A stretch of 64,000 nucleotides of DNA from Achromobacter sp. HZ34 (GTDB lineage: Bacteria; Pseudomonadota; Gammaproteobacteria; Burkholderiales; Burkholderiaceae_B): the NCBI RefSeq assembly GCF_002209485.1, contig NZ_NJIX01000002.1, positions 930,001 to 994,000 of the forward strand. Direction: 5' to 3'. The notes under the pieces were generated by a model that saw only the letters and a program-made list of their open reading frames with translations, was not told the origin of the DNA and did no database searches. Below, one piece after another: positions 15,287-23,880 of this stretch. The stretch's first letter is position 1. Each line of letters begins with the position of its first letter. Made by a program: the position numbers and the translations under genes.

Positions 15287-17602
15287 TTGCCTGATACTGT
15301 CCAGTTCCGCGACTCCCCTACGCTTGCCTTTCCCCTTGACTGGACGCGGCCCGATGCGGTGCACGCCAACCACCCGCGACGGCGCAGCGCCATGTCCCTG
15401 GATGGTTCCACAACGTCCTCCGGCTTTTTCTCCGACCATGGCCGGGTGAGTCCGGTGCAGAACCAAAAGCAAAGAGCATCGATGCGGGGCAATCCTCGAC
15501 GCTCCTTTCAGGATGCGCGGATTGGCGGCGGCGAACCCGCGGGCCAGCGAGAGGGCTCGGCAGCCCCGGCGAGTACGCTGCAGCACCTCGAGACGGCGCG
15601 GGGTTCGGTCCGCTTGAGCCGGAATCCGTTCGAAGGTGCCGGGGGCACCGAGTTTTCCGCGAATGGCGCGAATGTCGCGAATGTCGCGAACGCCCCGGAT
15701 GCCACGGATGCCCCGGATGTCCCGCCCGCCTACAGCACTATCGTCGCCCCGGATACGGGGTCGACTGCGCCAGCCGCGCTGGGGGCGTTCGTTGCGGGGG
15801 ATGGGGTAAGTGGCGTCGATGGGGTGGATCCAGCCAAAGACAGCTGGACGGCCTTGCAAGGAATGTGGGACGACGTGAATGGCGCGCCGCGGGCGGATGT
15901 GAGCCGCAGCGTCGATACGTTGTACGAAGCCTTGATGTCGCATGCCGAGCAGCACTCATCCGCATCGGCCGCGGCCGGCAGAGGCGCGGCCGGACCAGGT
16001 ATCGCCAAGGCACTCGTGGGCCTGGTGGAATGCACGGCCATCGCCGATTACGCCACCTTGCGTAGCGCACTGTTCGACGGCACGCTGAATCCCCATCTCA
16101 ACGGCGTGAGTCTCGAACGCTCGCGTGTCCTCGCGCGCCTGCAAGATCCAACGGACGCCGGCCGCCAGGCCATCATCGAGCAGGCAGGCAAGCTGCTGGC
16201 GTCGTCGGCCTGGTTCAAGAAAAAACGCAACCCGAACGCGCCGCAAGCGTTGCAGGACGCCCGCGCACTGGTTATCGGACTGCTCGACGCCCTGGGCATG
16301 AAGGGCCATGACATCGTCGCGCAGCGAGAATGGACCGAGAGCATCTCGCAAGCCAGGAGCGCCGTCGACGATATGTTGAACCTTCCAATCGACCAGCACC
16401 AGGCGGCCGGCGCCCGCTTGGTTCGCGCCCTGCGCAAGATGCGCAATGCCAGCGACACGCTGGACTTCACGCAGTCCGTCGACGCAAGACTGGGCAGCTT
16501 GATCGACGGCCTGTCCCCAGGCATGAGGATGCAATTGGAAAATCTGTGCGATGCCCGCACAGCCCAGGGCACCGCCACTGCGGCGGGCGCCTCGACTCGT
16601 GCCGAAATGGTGAACGCGTTCATCAAGCATGAACTGCACAAGTACGAAACCGACGAGCGCATGCAGGAGAAGCTGCACATCTTCTGGGAGAAACTGGGCA
16701 ACTGGACATCCTTGTCCTGCTCCCCTGCAATTGACGGAGTTGCGCACGGTGCGCCGTTCCTGGAAAGCGGCTACCGGCGCTCGTGGACCGTGATACGGCA
16801 TCTGTCCCGGCTGTACCAGCGGCTGCGCGGCTGGAGCCGGAAGCAACCGCTGAAGACCAATAACGCGATCAAGGACCTGGTGGATGGCCTGGTCGGCAAC
16901 AAGACCATGAGCGCGGAAAAGTTGAGCAAGAAGCGCATCATGCTCAACCTCGCGTTCACCGCGGACGCGGGCGCTGCCCCGGCCCGGGACGAGGCGCAGG
17001 CAAGGCCCGACGACGGGGCAGGCGCGCTGGCGTATCTGCAGCACACCCTGCGCAAGCTGACGCCACGGGAGTTGCAGGCCTTGGAGACGGTATTGACCGA
17101 GCCCCAGGAACTGACGTCCGGGCTGGCGGCGTCGCTGGAGCAGCACACCTTGCAGACGATACTGGCGGATGCCCAGGGACTGACGCGCGAGCTGAAGTCG
17201 TCGCCGGCGCTACATACGGCGCTGGTGCGGAGCCTGAGGCGGGAAATCCATATTCGTGAATTGCAGCGCTACGCCACGGATATCCAGGCCGCGCTGAACC
17301 TGGGCCGCAGGGGCAAGGCAAACGCCAGGCGCCGTGGCCAGGCGCTGATCGCGGCCCTGGACGATTGCTATGCGACAGCGGCCCAGGTGCCGAATGACCA
17401 GAGCGCCGTCGAATTGATGACGTTGGCGATGCAACGCCAGGGAGACAGGAAATGGATCAGCTCCCTGGCCTTGCAAGACAGGCGCCTCGTCGCCTCGGCC
17501 GCCGACGATATGAACCTGGCGCTGCGGCACAAGTCCGACGATGGCAAACGCTGCCGCCAGCACTTGCTGGAGGTCTGTGCCTACGCGGCACAGCGGGCTT
17601 AG
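15287..17602 (+). CDS. Large protein of unknown function, possibly secreted
   Basis: A 771-residue protein I cannot assign. The start is uncertain: a TTG at 15287 with GAG just upstream, or the first ATG at 15392 (MSLDGSTTSSGFF). The first 200 residues or so are low-complexity, rich in Ser, Ala, Pro, Gly and Asn, and contain a 9-bp repeat array; the remaining 550 are predicted by composition to be mostly alpha-helical and soluble. There is no signal peptide, transmembrane segment or recognisable catalytic motif. A disordered Ser-rich N-terminus on a helical body, in a host group that often has a type III system, is the look of a translocated effector, but no secretion genes or chaperone gene are in the window. 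It is monocistronic, after the acnA terminator and convergent with the Bug gene 18 bp away. Confidence 0.75.
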   Translation: MPDTVQFRDSPTLAFPLDWTRPDAVHANHPRRRSAMSLDGSTTSSGFFSDHGRVSPVQNQKQRASMRGNPRRSFQDARIGGGEPAGQREGSAAPASTLQHLETARGSVRLSRNPFEGAGGTEFSANGANVANVANAPDATDAPDVPPAYSTIVAPDTGSTAPAALGAFVAGDGVSGVDGVDPAKDSWTALQGMWDDVNGAPRADVSRSVDTLYEALMSHAEQHSSASAAAGRGAAGPGIAKALVGLVECTAIADYATLRSALFDGTLNPHLNGVSLERSRVLARLQDPTDAGRQAIIEQAGKLLASSAWFKKKRNPNAPQALQDARALVIGLLDALGMKGHDIVAQREWTESISQARSAVDDMLNLPIDQHQAAGARLVRALRKMRNASDTLDFTQSVDARLGSLIDGLSPGMRMQLENLCDARTAQGTATAAGASTRAEMVNAFIKHELHKYETDERMQEKLHIFWEKLGNWTSLSCSPAIDGVAHGAPFLESGYRRSWTVIRHLSRLYQRLRGWSRKQPLKTNNAIKDLVDGLVGNKTMSAEKLSKKRIMLNLAFTADAGAAPARDEAQARPDDGAGALAYLQHTLRKLTPRELQALETVLTEPQELTSGLAASLEQHTLQTILADAQGLTRELKSSPALHTALVRSLRREIHIRELQRYATDIQAALNLGRRGKANARRRGQALIAALDDCYATAAQVPNDQSAVELMTLAMQRQGDRKWISSLALQDRRLVASAADDMNLALRHKSDDGKRCRQHLLEVCAYAAQRA
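15659..15721 (+). repeat. Seven 9-bp units inside the unknown 771-residue protein
   Basis: Units of the form GCGAATGTC change to CCGGATGCC across seven consecutive 9-bp steps, encoding the tripeptides ANG, ANV, ANV, ANA, PDA, TDA, PDV. The array sits in the low-complexity N-terminal part and could vary in number between strains without shifting frame. Confidence 0.8.
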
Positions 17603-17620
17603 CGCCTGGTCGAACGCGCG

Positions 17621-18595
17621 TCAGTCCAGGCGGATGTTGCCCTTCTGGACGACTTCCGCCCAACGCTTGCGTTCGGACAGCAGGAAAGGATTCAACTCGG
17701 CGGGCGGCATGATCGCGACTTCGGCGCCTTGGTCGTTCAGCTTCGACTTGATCTCGGGCAGGTTCATGATGCGGGCCAATTCCTTGGCCAGCTGCGCCAC
17801 GGCGTCCTCCGGCATGTTCAAGGGCGCCGCGACGCCCTGCCAGGTGCCCGACTCGAAATCCGTCACGCCCTGCTCGGCGATGGTGGGCACATTGGGAATC
17901 TGCGGCATGCGGCTGCGCTTGGACACTGCGATGGCCTTGAGCTTGCCGCTCTGGACATAGGGCAAGGTCGCCAGCATGCCGTTCATGATGATCTGCGTCT
18001 GGCCGCCGATGGTGTCCGTGACGGCCTGCGAGCCGCCCTTGTAGGGCACGTATTCCCACTTCGCGCCGGTGGCCTGCTCCACGGCGACACCTGCCACGTG
18101 GGGCGCGCTGCCCATGGCGGTCACGGCGAAATTCAGGCGTTCCTTCTTCGACAAGGCCACCAGTTCAGGCAGGGTATTGGCCGGCACCGACGGATGCACG
18201 GCCAGGATGTGCGGCGAATAGGCCAGCATGCTGACACCGCGCAGATCCTTGTTGGGATCGAAGTTCAGTTTGGTGTAGACGGACGGGCTGATCACCAAAG
18301 CGCCAAGGTCGCACAACAGCAGGGTGTGCTTGTCGTCGGACTGGACCACCATGGCGGCGCCCAGGTTGCCATTGGCGCCCGGACGGTTGTCGACGATGAC
18401 GGTCTGCTTCAGCGCTTCAGCGAGCGGCTGGCTGACCAGGCGCGCGATGATGTCGGACGAGCCGCCCGCCGTATAGGGCACCAGCAGGCGAACGTTGCGA
18501 TTGGGCCAGGCGGCCTCGGCACGCAGGGACGGGGCGGCGACGCCGAGCGCGGCAGCGCCAGCGGCCGTCAGAAAATGACGACGGTTGATAGACAT
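17621..18595 (-). CDS. Tripartite tricarboxylate transporter substrate-binding protein (Bug/TctC family)
   Basis: A 324-residue periplasmic solute receptor. The N-terminus NRRHFLTAAGAAAL is a twin-arginine-like signal, unusual for this mostly Sec-exported family, with cleavage near AEAAWP. The mature part begins with VRLLVPYTAGGSSDIIAR and contains the PGANGNLGA and YVPYKGGSQAV blocks that bind the ligand's carboxylates. Such orphan receptors are hugely expanded in Bordetella and relatives. No TctA/TctB membrane genes are adjacent, so the transporter partner and ligand are unknown. A good promoter with an overlapping palindrome lies upstream. Confidence 0.93.
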   Translation of the reverse strand: MSINRRHFLTAAGAAALGVAAPSLRAEAAWPNRNVRLLVPYTAGGSSDIIARLVSQPLAEALKQTVIVDNRPGANGNLGAAMVVQSDDKHTLLLCDLGALVISPSVYTKLNFDPNKDLRGVSMLAYSPHILAVHPSVPANTLPELVALSKKERLNFAVTAMGSAPHVAGVAVEQATGAKWEYVPYKGGSQAVTDTIGGQTQIIMNGMLATLPYVQSGKLKAIAVSKRSRMPQIPNVPTIAEQGVTDFESGTWQGVAAPLNMPEDAVAQLAKELARIMNLPEIKSKLNDQGAEVAIMPPAELNPFLLSERKRWAEVVQKGNIRLD

Positions 18596-18658
18596 TTAAC
18601 TCCTCCACGCACCGGTTCAATGCGCTTTCTTCTTATAGGATGTCGGATGACATGGAGA

Positions 18659-18687
18659 ATTCTGCCTTTCAACTTTGACAGCGTCAA
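18659..18687 (-). promoter_or_regulatory. Sigma-70 promoter with operator-like palindrome for the Bug gene
   Basis: On the minus strand TTGACG (18687-18682) and CAGAAT (18664-18659) are separated by exactly 17 bp, placing the transcript start about 60 bases before the gene. The -35 box is part of the palindrome TTGACAGCGTCAA (18675-18687), so a dimeric repressor could block RNA polymerase here. Confidence 0.55.
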
Positions 18688-18870
18688 TATCGCAATTGTT
18701 AGGGATTTCCTGGCGGGATGAGCGGCTGAGAGCGGCTCGGTTTGCGCCACTCATATGACAAGTGGGGCACCTGCGAGGGATGGGCAGCTTCGCCCCCGCC
18801 ACCGGGGGAAGTATTTCATCCCCGCCTGACGGCGGGGATGATTGAAGAGGGGCTTCACCGCCGCGGGCCG

Positions 18871-18970
18871 GCGATGCCAGGCAAAGGCCGGCGACGCCCG
18901 GCTGGGGCTGGCGAGGCCAGGCAAAGGCTGGCGACGCCCGGCAAGGGCCGGGGATGCCCGGCTGCCTCTG
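18871..18970. repeat. Five 20-bp tandem units at the end of the dioxygenase gene
   Basis: Five consecutive 20-bp units (18871, 18891, 18911, 18931, 18951) share the pattern GCGACGCCCGGCAAGGGCCG with substitutions. Units 1 and 3 resemble each other, as do 2 and 4, so a 40-bp higher-order duplication is likely. The array stops one base before the dioxygenase stop codon at 18972-18974. The rest of the 18596-18870 gap holds the Bug promoter and no gene. Confidence 0.8.
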
Positions 18971-18971
18971 A

Positions 18972-19811
18972 CTACGCGGTGACGGCCAGGGGTTCGGGGG
19001 AGTGGGCAGTGGCCGCGTGCAGTTCGCCGAACTGGTAGGCGTCCATGGCCAGGGCTCCATAGGCCACTTCGTCGATCAGGCGCACGCCGGGCCCTTCGCC
19101 CGCGCCCCATGCCACGTAGAACGGCATCAGGTGCTCGTCACTCGGATGCGCCTGGGCAGCAGCCGGGGCCCGCATTTCCCAATCCAGCAGCGTCGCAGTG
19201 TCGCCGGCCGCGATGTGCTGCGCGAACCAGGACTGGAAGGGCTCCACATAAGGCAGCGGGGCCGCGTCATGGCCGCGCTGCACGTGGCGCAGGTTGTGGG
19301 TCAGCGAGCCCGAACCGATGATCAGCACGTTTTCGTCGCGCAAAGGACTCAGCAATTGGCCCAGCTTGTATTGCGCGGTGGCATCACGGCCCGCATCCAG
19401 CGCCAGTTGCACGACGGGAACGTCGACGTCCGGGTACAAATAACGCAGCGGCACCCAGGCGCCATGGTCCAAAGGCCGCTTGGGATCGTCATGCACGGTC
19501 AAGCCTGCAGCGCCCAGCAAGCCCGCCACGCGTTGCGCCAGTCCAGGCGAGCCGGGGGCAGCATATTGCAGGCTGTAGAGCTCCTGGGGGAACCCGCCGA
19601 AGTCATGCCAGGCCTGCTGGCGATCGCGCGTACTGACCGCCAGGCCGTGGCCCATCCAATGCGGCGACACCACCAGGATGGCAGCCGGCTTGGGCAGTTG
19701 CCGCGCCCAGTCGGCCAGCGCCGGACCGGTACGGCCGGGGTCCACCGCCAGCATGGGCGAACCGTGGGAAACGAAGAGTGTGGGCCAGCGCACGGTGGCC
19801 TCCTTGAGCAT
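18972..19811 (-). CDS. Extradiol ring-cleavage dioxygenase, LigB/YgiD (DODA) type
   Basis: A 279-residue class III extradiol dioxygenase. YgiD-type enzymes use a metal to cleave catechols such as L-DOPA. Visible metal-ligand motifs are FVSHGSPM near the N-terminus, the VVSPHWMG segment, LDHGAWVPL and GSGSLTHNLRH in the middle. The true substrate cannot be read. The start was set at the ATG at 19811; a further open frame to 19913 lacks any ribosome site. It diverges from the DUF2863 gene across a 181-bp gap. The tandem repeat array lies directly behind its stop codon. Confidence 0.88.
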   Translation of the reverse strand: MLKEATVRWPTLFVSHGSPMLAVDPGRTGPALADWARQLPKPAAILVVSPHWMGHGLAVSTRDRQQAWHDFGGFPQELYSLQYAAPGSPGLAQRVAGLLGAAGLTVHDDPKRPLDHGAWVPLRYLYPDVDVPVVQLALDAGRDATAQYKLGQLLSPLRDENVLIIGSGSLTHNLRHVQRGHDAAPLPYVEPFQSWFAQHIAAGDTATLLDWEMRAPAAAQAHPSDEHLMPFYVAWGAGEGPGVRLIDEVAYGALAMDAYQFGELHAATAHSPEPLAVTA

Positions 19812-19992
19812 GACTGAATGCGGCAAGTATGATTGTTTTCGTACGTGCAATAAATCGCGCCACCTGCTTTTTAAAATTCCGGCTTTCGCAACAATAGCTT
19901 CGACGGCCGGCAACGAGGACTTGGGGGCGGTCCACCCCGCCCTTCCCTTACACTATGGGGTTACGCAGTTATCCCAGGACGCCCGTACCCTC

Positions 19993-21192
19993 ATGCCCCG
20001 CGCTCGCAGCAATACTCCTCCTCGCCTGACACGTGATGCCTCTCGACTGGTGTCATTGGCGCTCGCGCTCAACAGCTCCGGCAGCCGCGTCGAAGACGTA
20101 TTCTGGGAAGGACAGCTGAACGTGGCCATTCCCAAGCTGCTGCGTGCCGGCAACGACGCCCCGCTGGACGCCGCGCTGGACCATCTGGCGCTGACCCAGC
20201 CTGGCGCCTACGAGATCCTGGTGGAGCAGGCGGAAACGCTGACGGAGTCCACCATCATCGAGAAAAACGGGGTCAACTACGACGTCCTGCTGTTCGTCAT
20301 CCCCGTGGTCGCCTGGACCCGCTATGCCATTCCCACCGGTCCCGTGCCCGCCCCCGCCCTGCAGGCCCTGACCGCGCAACTGCACGGTCACGTGCTGGCC
20401 CAGGACGTGCGCATGAGCCTGCTGCCGCATCTGGTCAGCATCGACCAGATGCCGCGCACCTTCTCGGAAACCTGGCATTGGCTGCAAAGGCTGGGTTCCC
20501 AGGCATTGGGCGCCGAGACCGTGAAGCCTACGCTGAACGCGGAAGCCGAAACCGCCAATATGCTGGCCGACACGCGCTACATCGTCGGCGCCGCCGCCGT
20601 CGCGCAAGGCACGGCCCTGTTCCGTTGGCAGGAGCAGCCCGGCGAGGCGGGCGCCACGCGGGAAAGCTGTCTTGAGCAATGGATAGAACAGGCCCAGCCT
20701 ACCCTGGCTACGCTATTGCCCGGCTGCGGCATCGAATGCCTGCTGCCCGACGCGTATTACGTCAACAATCGCGAAGCAGACCGGCGCGTGCGGCCCCTGG
20801 CCCTGCGTGCCGCGGTCAACTGGCTGGAATCCTCCGTCAATCTGCAGCCCTCGCAATTGCGCGCGGTGATCGCCGGCTGCGGCGAAACCCGTATCGACGA
20901 ATACCGGGTGTCCTTCACCGCGCGCAGCAGCAACGACGTCATGTACGGTTGCGTGTGGCCGCTCTATGGCCGCGAAGACGACGACGCCGAACAGGAAGGC
21001 ATCAATCCGGTAGAGGAAATCGCCGCCCTGCTCAAGGATCTGGGCGTCACGGAAGTACGCCGTATCCCGGGCGTGCTGCCCATGGATTTCTGCGAAGACT
21101 GCGGTGCGCCTTATTTCCCCAATCCCCTGGGCGAAATGGTGCATGCCGAGCTGCCCGACGACGCGCAGGCCGGGCCGGCGCATTTCCACTGA
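19993..21192 (+). CDS. DUF2863 family protein
   Basis: A 399-residue protein of a betaproteobacterial family of unknown function. It is soluble, without signal peptide. It ends with a Cys pair in FCEDCGAPYFPNPLG, a motif that could bind a metal. The start was set at the ATG at 19993 (MPRARSNTPPRLTRDASRLV), where family-like sequence begins; the frame upstream overlaps the divergent dioxygenase gene. It lies 19 bp upstream of earP on the same strand, so it may belong to the earP-efp transcript. Confidence 0.85.
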   Translation: MPRARSNTPPRLTRDASRLVSLALALNSSGSRVEDVFWEGQLNVAIPKLLRAGNDAPLDAALDHLALTQPGAYEILVEQAETLTESTIIEKNGVNYDVLLFVIPVVAWTRYAIPTGPVPAPALQALTAQLHGHVLAQDVRMSLLPHLVSIDQMPRTFSETWHWLQRLGSQALGAETVKPTLNAEAETANMLADTRYIVGAAAVAQGTALFRWQEQPGEAGATRESCLEQWIEQAQPTLATLLPGCGIECLLPDAYYVNNREADRRVRPLALRAAVNWLESSVNLQPSQLRAVIAGCGETRIDEYRVSFTARSSNDVMYGCVWPLYGREDDDAEQEGINPVEEIAALLKDLGVTEVRRIPGVLPMDFCEDCGAPYFPNPLGEMVHAELPDDAQAGPAHFH

Positions 21193-21211
21193 TCCGCAGC
21201 GGGGCCTGGAC

Positions 21212-22468
21212 ATGCGCCGCGCGCCGACTTCCGCCCTGCGCGCGGACATCTTCTGCAAGCGGGTGGATAACTATGGCGATCTCGGCGTCTGCTGGCGCCT
21301 GGCGCGCCAGTTGACGGCCGAACACGGCTGGCGCGTGCGCTTGTGGGTGGACGATGTGCCCGCGCTGTGCCGCCTGGCGCCGCAGGCCGATCCCGATGCC
21401 GCCAGGCAGACCGTCGACGGCGTCGAACTGATCGCCTGGCATGACACCATGGCCGATATGCCCGCGCCGGGCGATGTCGTCATCGAGGCTTTTGCCTGCG
21501 ATCCGCCGCCGGCATTTCGCGCGGCCATGCGCGCAAGCCGGCCGTTGTGGCTGAATCTCGAATACCTGAGCGCCGAGGATTGGGTGGCGTCCTGCCATGG
21601 CCTGCCCTCGCTGCAACCGGATGGCTTGTCCAAATACTTTTTCTTTCCCGGCTTCACGGCGCAGACGGGCGGCCTGCCGCGCGAGGCAAACCTGAGCGCG
21701 CAACGCGACGCCCTGCAACGCCAGCGCGGGGCGCAGCGCGATTTTCTCGCCGGCCTGGGTTTGCCCGCCGCCGTACTCGCCCAATGGGAAACCGGGGCAC
21801 TGTTGACCACCTTGTTCTGCTATCCCGATGCACCCGCCGAGGCGCTGCCGGCAGGACTCTTCGCACCGGCGCGCGCGCCCCTGCCCGGGGTCTGGTCCGA
21901 TGCCGGGCGGCCCGCGCTGATCCTGGTCCCCGAGGGGGTGGCGCCCGGGCTGGACGCCGCCGCGGTCCCGCCGCACTACGGCGTCACGGTGGTGCGCATC
22001 CCCTTCCTGGGTCAGGACGACTACGACCGTCTGCTGTGGTGTGCCGACCTCAATTTCGTGCGGGGCGAGGATTCCTTCCTGCGCGCCGCCTGGGCGGCCC
22101 GGCCGCTGGTCTGGCAGATCTACGTCCAGGAAGCGCAGGCGCACCTGGTCAAGCTGCAAGCGTGGCTGGCGCGCTACAACCCGCCGGCCGCAGCACGCAA
22201 GCTGATCGAGGCGTGGAATGGCAATACGGGCTCAGTAACCGGCCCGGGCGCCAACCCGGGCAACAGCCAGGGGCGTGGCCTGGATTCCGTCTCCGATATC
22301 CCCGCGGGCGGCGGCGCCGTGGCAAACGCGCTGGCTGGCGCCCTGGCGCCGGCCGCCTGGGAGGCTTGGCGCGCCCGTGCCAAAGCGTGGGATGCCGACT
22401 ATGCTCAGCAGGCGAGTCTGGCAGACCGGCTGGTCGCATTTTGCGCAAAACACCGGGAAAAAGGTTAG
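21212..22468 (+). CDS. earP: EF-P arginine rhamnosyltransferase EarP
   Basis: A 418-residue GT104-family glycosyltransferase that attaches rhamnose from dTDP-rhamnose to Arg32 of elongation factor P. Key parts are visible: the N-terminal DIFCKRVDNYGDLGVCWR with the conserved Asp residues (12, 19, 23), LNLEYLSAEDWV, and the C-terminal RGEDSFLRAAWAARPLVW with the conserved Glu/Asp near residue 285. The start was set at the ATG at 21212. Low-complexity Gly/Asn/Ala sequence interrupts the C-terminal domain (about residues 340-375). Its target gene efp follows directly. Confidence 0.94.
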   Translation: MRRAPTSALRADIFCKRVDNYGDLGVCWRLARQLTAEHGWRVRLWVDDVPALCRLAPQADPDAARQTVDGVELIAWHDTMADMPAPGDVVIEAFACDPPPAFRAAMRASRPLWLNLEYLSAEDWVASCHGLPSLQPDGLSKYFFFPGFTAQTGGLPREANLSAQRDALQRQRGAQRDFLAGLGLPAAVLAQWETGALLTTLFCYPDAPAEALPAGLFAPARAPLPGVWSDAGRPALILVPEGVAPGLDAAAVPPHYGVTVVRIPFLGQDDYDRLLWCADLNFVRGEDSFLRAAWAARPLVWQIYVQEAQAHLVKLQAWLARYNPPAAARKLIEAWNGNTGSVTGPGANPGNSQGRGLDSVSDIPAGGGAVANALAGALAPAAWEAWRARAKAWDADYAQQASLADRLVAFCAKHREKG

Positions 22469-22471
22469 AAT
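22441..22471 (+). promoter_or_regulatory. Possible efp promoter
   Basis: TTGCGC (22441-22446) and TAGAAT (22466-22471) are 19 bp apart, or 18 bp if TTAGAA is the -10. They overlap the last codons of earP and would give efp its own transcript with a leader of about 215 bases, as expected for a highly expressed gene. Confidence 0.4.
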
Positions 22472-22695
22472 CATGGGCTTTGCGGCTATTTACTTCCCGA
22501 CTTTCGCCGCCCCCGCTCATCAGTGCATGCAGCGCCAGTAGTAGCAATACGAAGACGGCGACATCCTGAAGGCAGCGTGCGGCGCGGTGCACGGAAGGTA
22601 TGGCCAGGCGGAAGTGGCAATGGTGCCAGCGACGCCAGAGTTTGGCGTCCAACCCGCAGGGCTGGGCCAACCCCAAGATACCCGGAGTTTTATCA

Positions 22696-23253
22696 ATGAA
22701 AACCGCTCAGGAACTGCGCGTCGGCAACGTGATCATGGTCGGCAAGGATCCGCTGGTGGTCCAGAAGGCCGAATACAACAAGTCCGGCCGTAACGCGGCC
22801 GTGGTCAAGCTGAAGTTCAAGAACCTGCTGACCGGCTCGGGCAGCGAATCGGTCTACAAGGCCGACGAAAAGTTCGACATCGTCGTGCTGGATCGCAAGG
22901 AGTGCACGTACTCCTACTTCGGCGACCCGATGTACGTCTTCATGGACGAAGAGTACAACCAGTACGAAATCGAAGCCGAGAGCATGGGCGACGCACTGAA
23001 CTACCTGGAAGAAGGCATGCCCGTCGAAGTGGTGTTCTACGACGGCCGCGCCATCTCGGTGGAACTGCCGACCAGCCTGGTGCGTGAAATCACCTACACC
23101 GAGCCGGCCGTGCGTGGCGATACCTCGGGCAAGGTGCTCAAGCCCGCCAAGATCAACAGCGGCTACGAAATCAACGTGCCCCTGTTCTGCGCCATCGGCG
23201 ACAAGATCGAAATCGACACGCGCACGAACGAATATCGCAGCCGCGTGAACTGA
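22696..23253 (+). CDS. efp: Elongation factor P (Arg32 type)
   Basis: A 185-residue translation factor that rescues ribosomes stalled at proline runs. It has the three beta-barrel domains of EF-P, ending in [16 protein letters not shown]. Position 32 in the loop NKSGRNAAV is Arg, the residue rhamnosylated by EarP, instead of the Lys used by the EpmA system. The start was set at the ATG at 22696, with CGGAG 11 bases upstream. The modifying enzyme is encoded immediately upstream. Confidence 0.97.
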   Translation: MKTAQELRVGNVIMVGKDPLVVQKAEYNKSGRNAAVVKLKFKNLLTGSGSESVYKADEKFDIVVLDRKECTYSYFGDPMYVFMDEEYNQYEIEAESMGDALNYLEEGMPVEVVFYDGRAISVELPTSLVREITYTEPAVRGDTSGKVLKPAKINSGYEINVPLFCAIGDKIEIDTRTNEYRSRVN

Positions 23254-23301
23254 TTCATGCGCCGGCCTTGGGGCTGGCTGCCATGGAGCACGATCTGATA
23301 A

Positions 23302-23330
23302 CAAAGCCCCTTCGGGGGCTTTGTTGTTGT
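23302..23330 (+). terminator. Intrinsic terminator of efp
   Basis: CAAAGCCCC (23302-23310), a TTCG tetraloop and GGGGCTTTG (23315-23323), followed by a T-rich tail TTGTTGT. It lies 49 bp after the efp stop and also ends the convergent side of the DUF1178 gene. Confidence 0.9.
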
Positions 23331-23369
23331 GGGGAAAGGGCCACCAGCGGCGTGGGCGGCTTGCCCTTG

Positions 23370-23858
23370 CTATTGCAGGCGTTCGTCGTCGAAGATATCG
23401 GGCAGGCCGAGAACGTCGATGCCTTCTTCGGCCAGTTCGGCACGTTCCTCGGGCGTCGAGGTGCCGCGGATGGCGCGGTCTTCGGCCTCGCCTTGATGGA
23501 TGCGGCGCGCTTCTTCAGCGAAGCGGGGGCCGACGTTGTCCGCCTGGCGCACCATCTCGCGGACCTGTTTGAAGATGGCAGCCTGCAGGCGCGCCATCTG
23601 CACCGACTCGGCGGTGGGCTCGGCACTGGCCGGCGCCGTGGCGACGGCGCCCTCGGCGGGACGCCTGGCCGCCTCCGGATCGCGAAAATGGCCGACGTTC
23701 AAGCGCGGCGCGGACAGGCGCTTGATCACCCTGCCGCTGCCGCACACCGGGCAGGACACGAGACCACGCGCCTGCTGGCTGTCGTAATCTTCATGCGACG
23801 CGAACCAGCCCTCGAAAATGTGGCCCAGTTCTTCGCACTGCAGGTCAAATACTTTCAT
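23370..23858 (-). CDS. DUF1178 family protein
   Basis: A 162-residue protein of a proteobacterial family of unknown function. The N-terminus has a zinc-ribbon-like CxxxxxH...CPVCGS pattern (LQCEELGHIFEGW, then SCPVCGSG), followed by an Ala/Pro linker and an acidic helical tail. The start was set at the ATG at 23858. It lies 22 bp after the DUF2968 gene on the same strand, so the two are probably one transcript. No function can be given. Confidence 0.88.
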   Translation of the reverse strand: MKVFDLQCEELGHIFEGWFASHEDYDSQQARGLVSCPVCGSGRVIKRLSAPRLNVGHFRDPEAARRPAEGAVATAPASAEPTAESVQMARLQAAIFKQVREMVRQADNVGPRFAEEARRIHQGEAEDRAIRGTSTPEERAELAEEGIDVLGLPDIFDDERLQ

Positions 23859-23880
23859 CTGGATAGAGATATAAGAGCCA

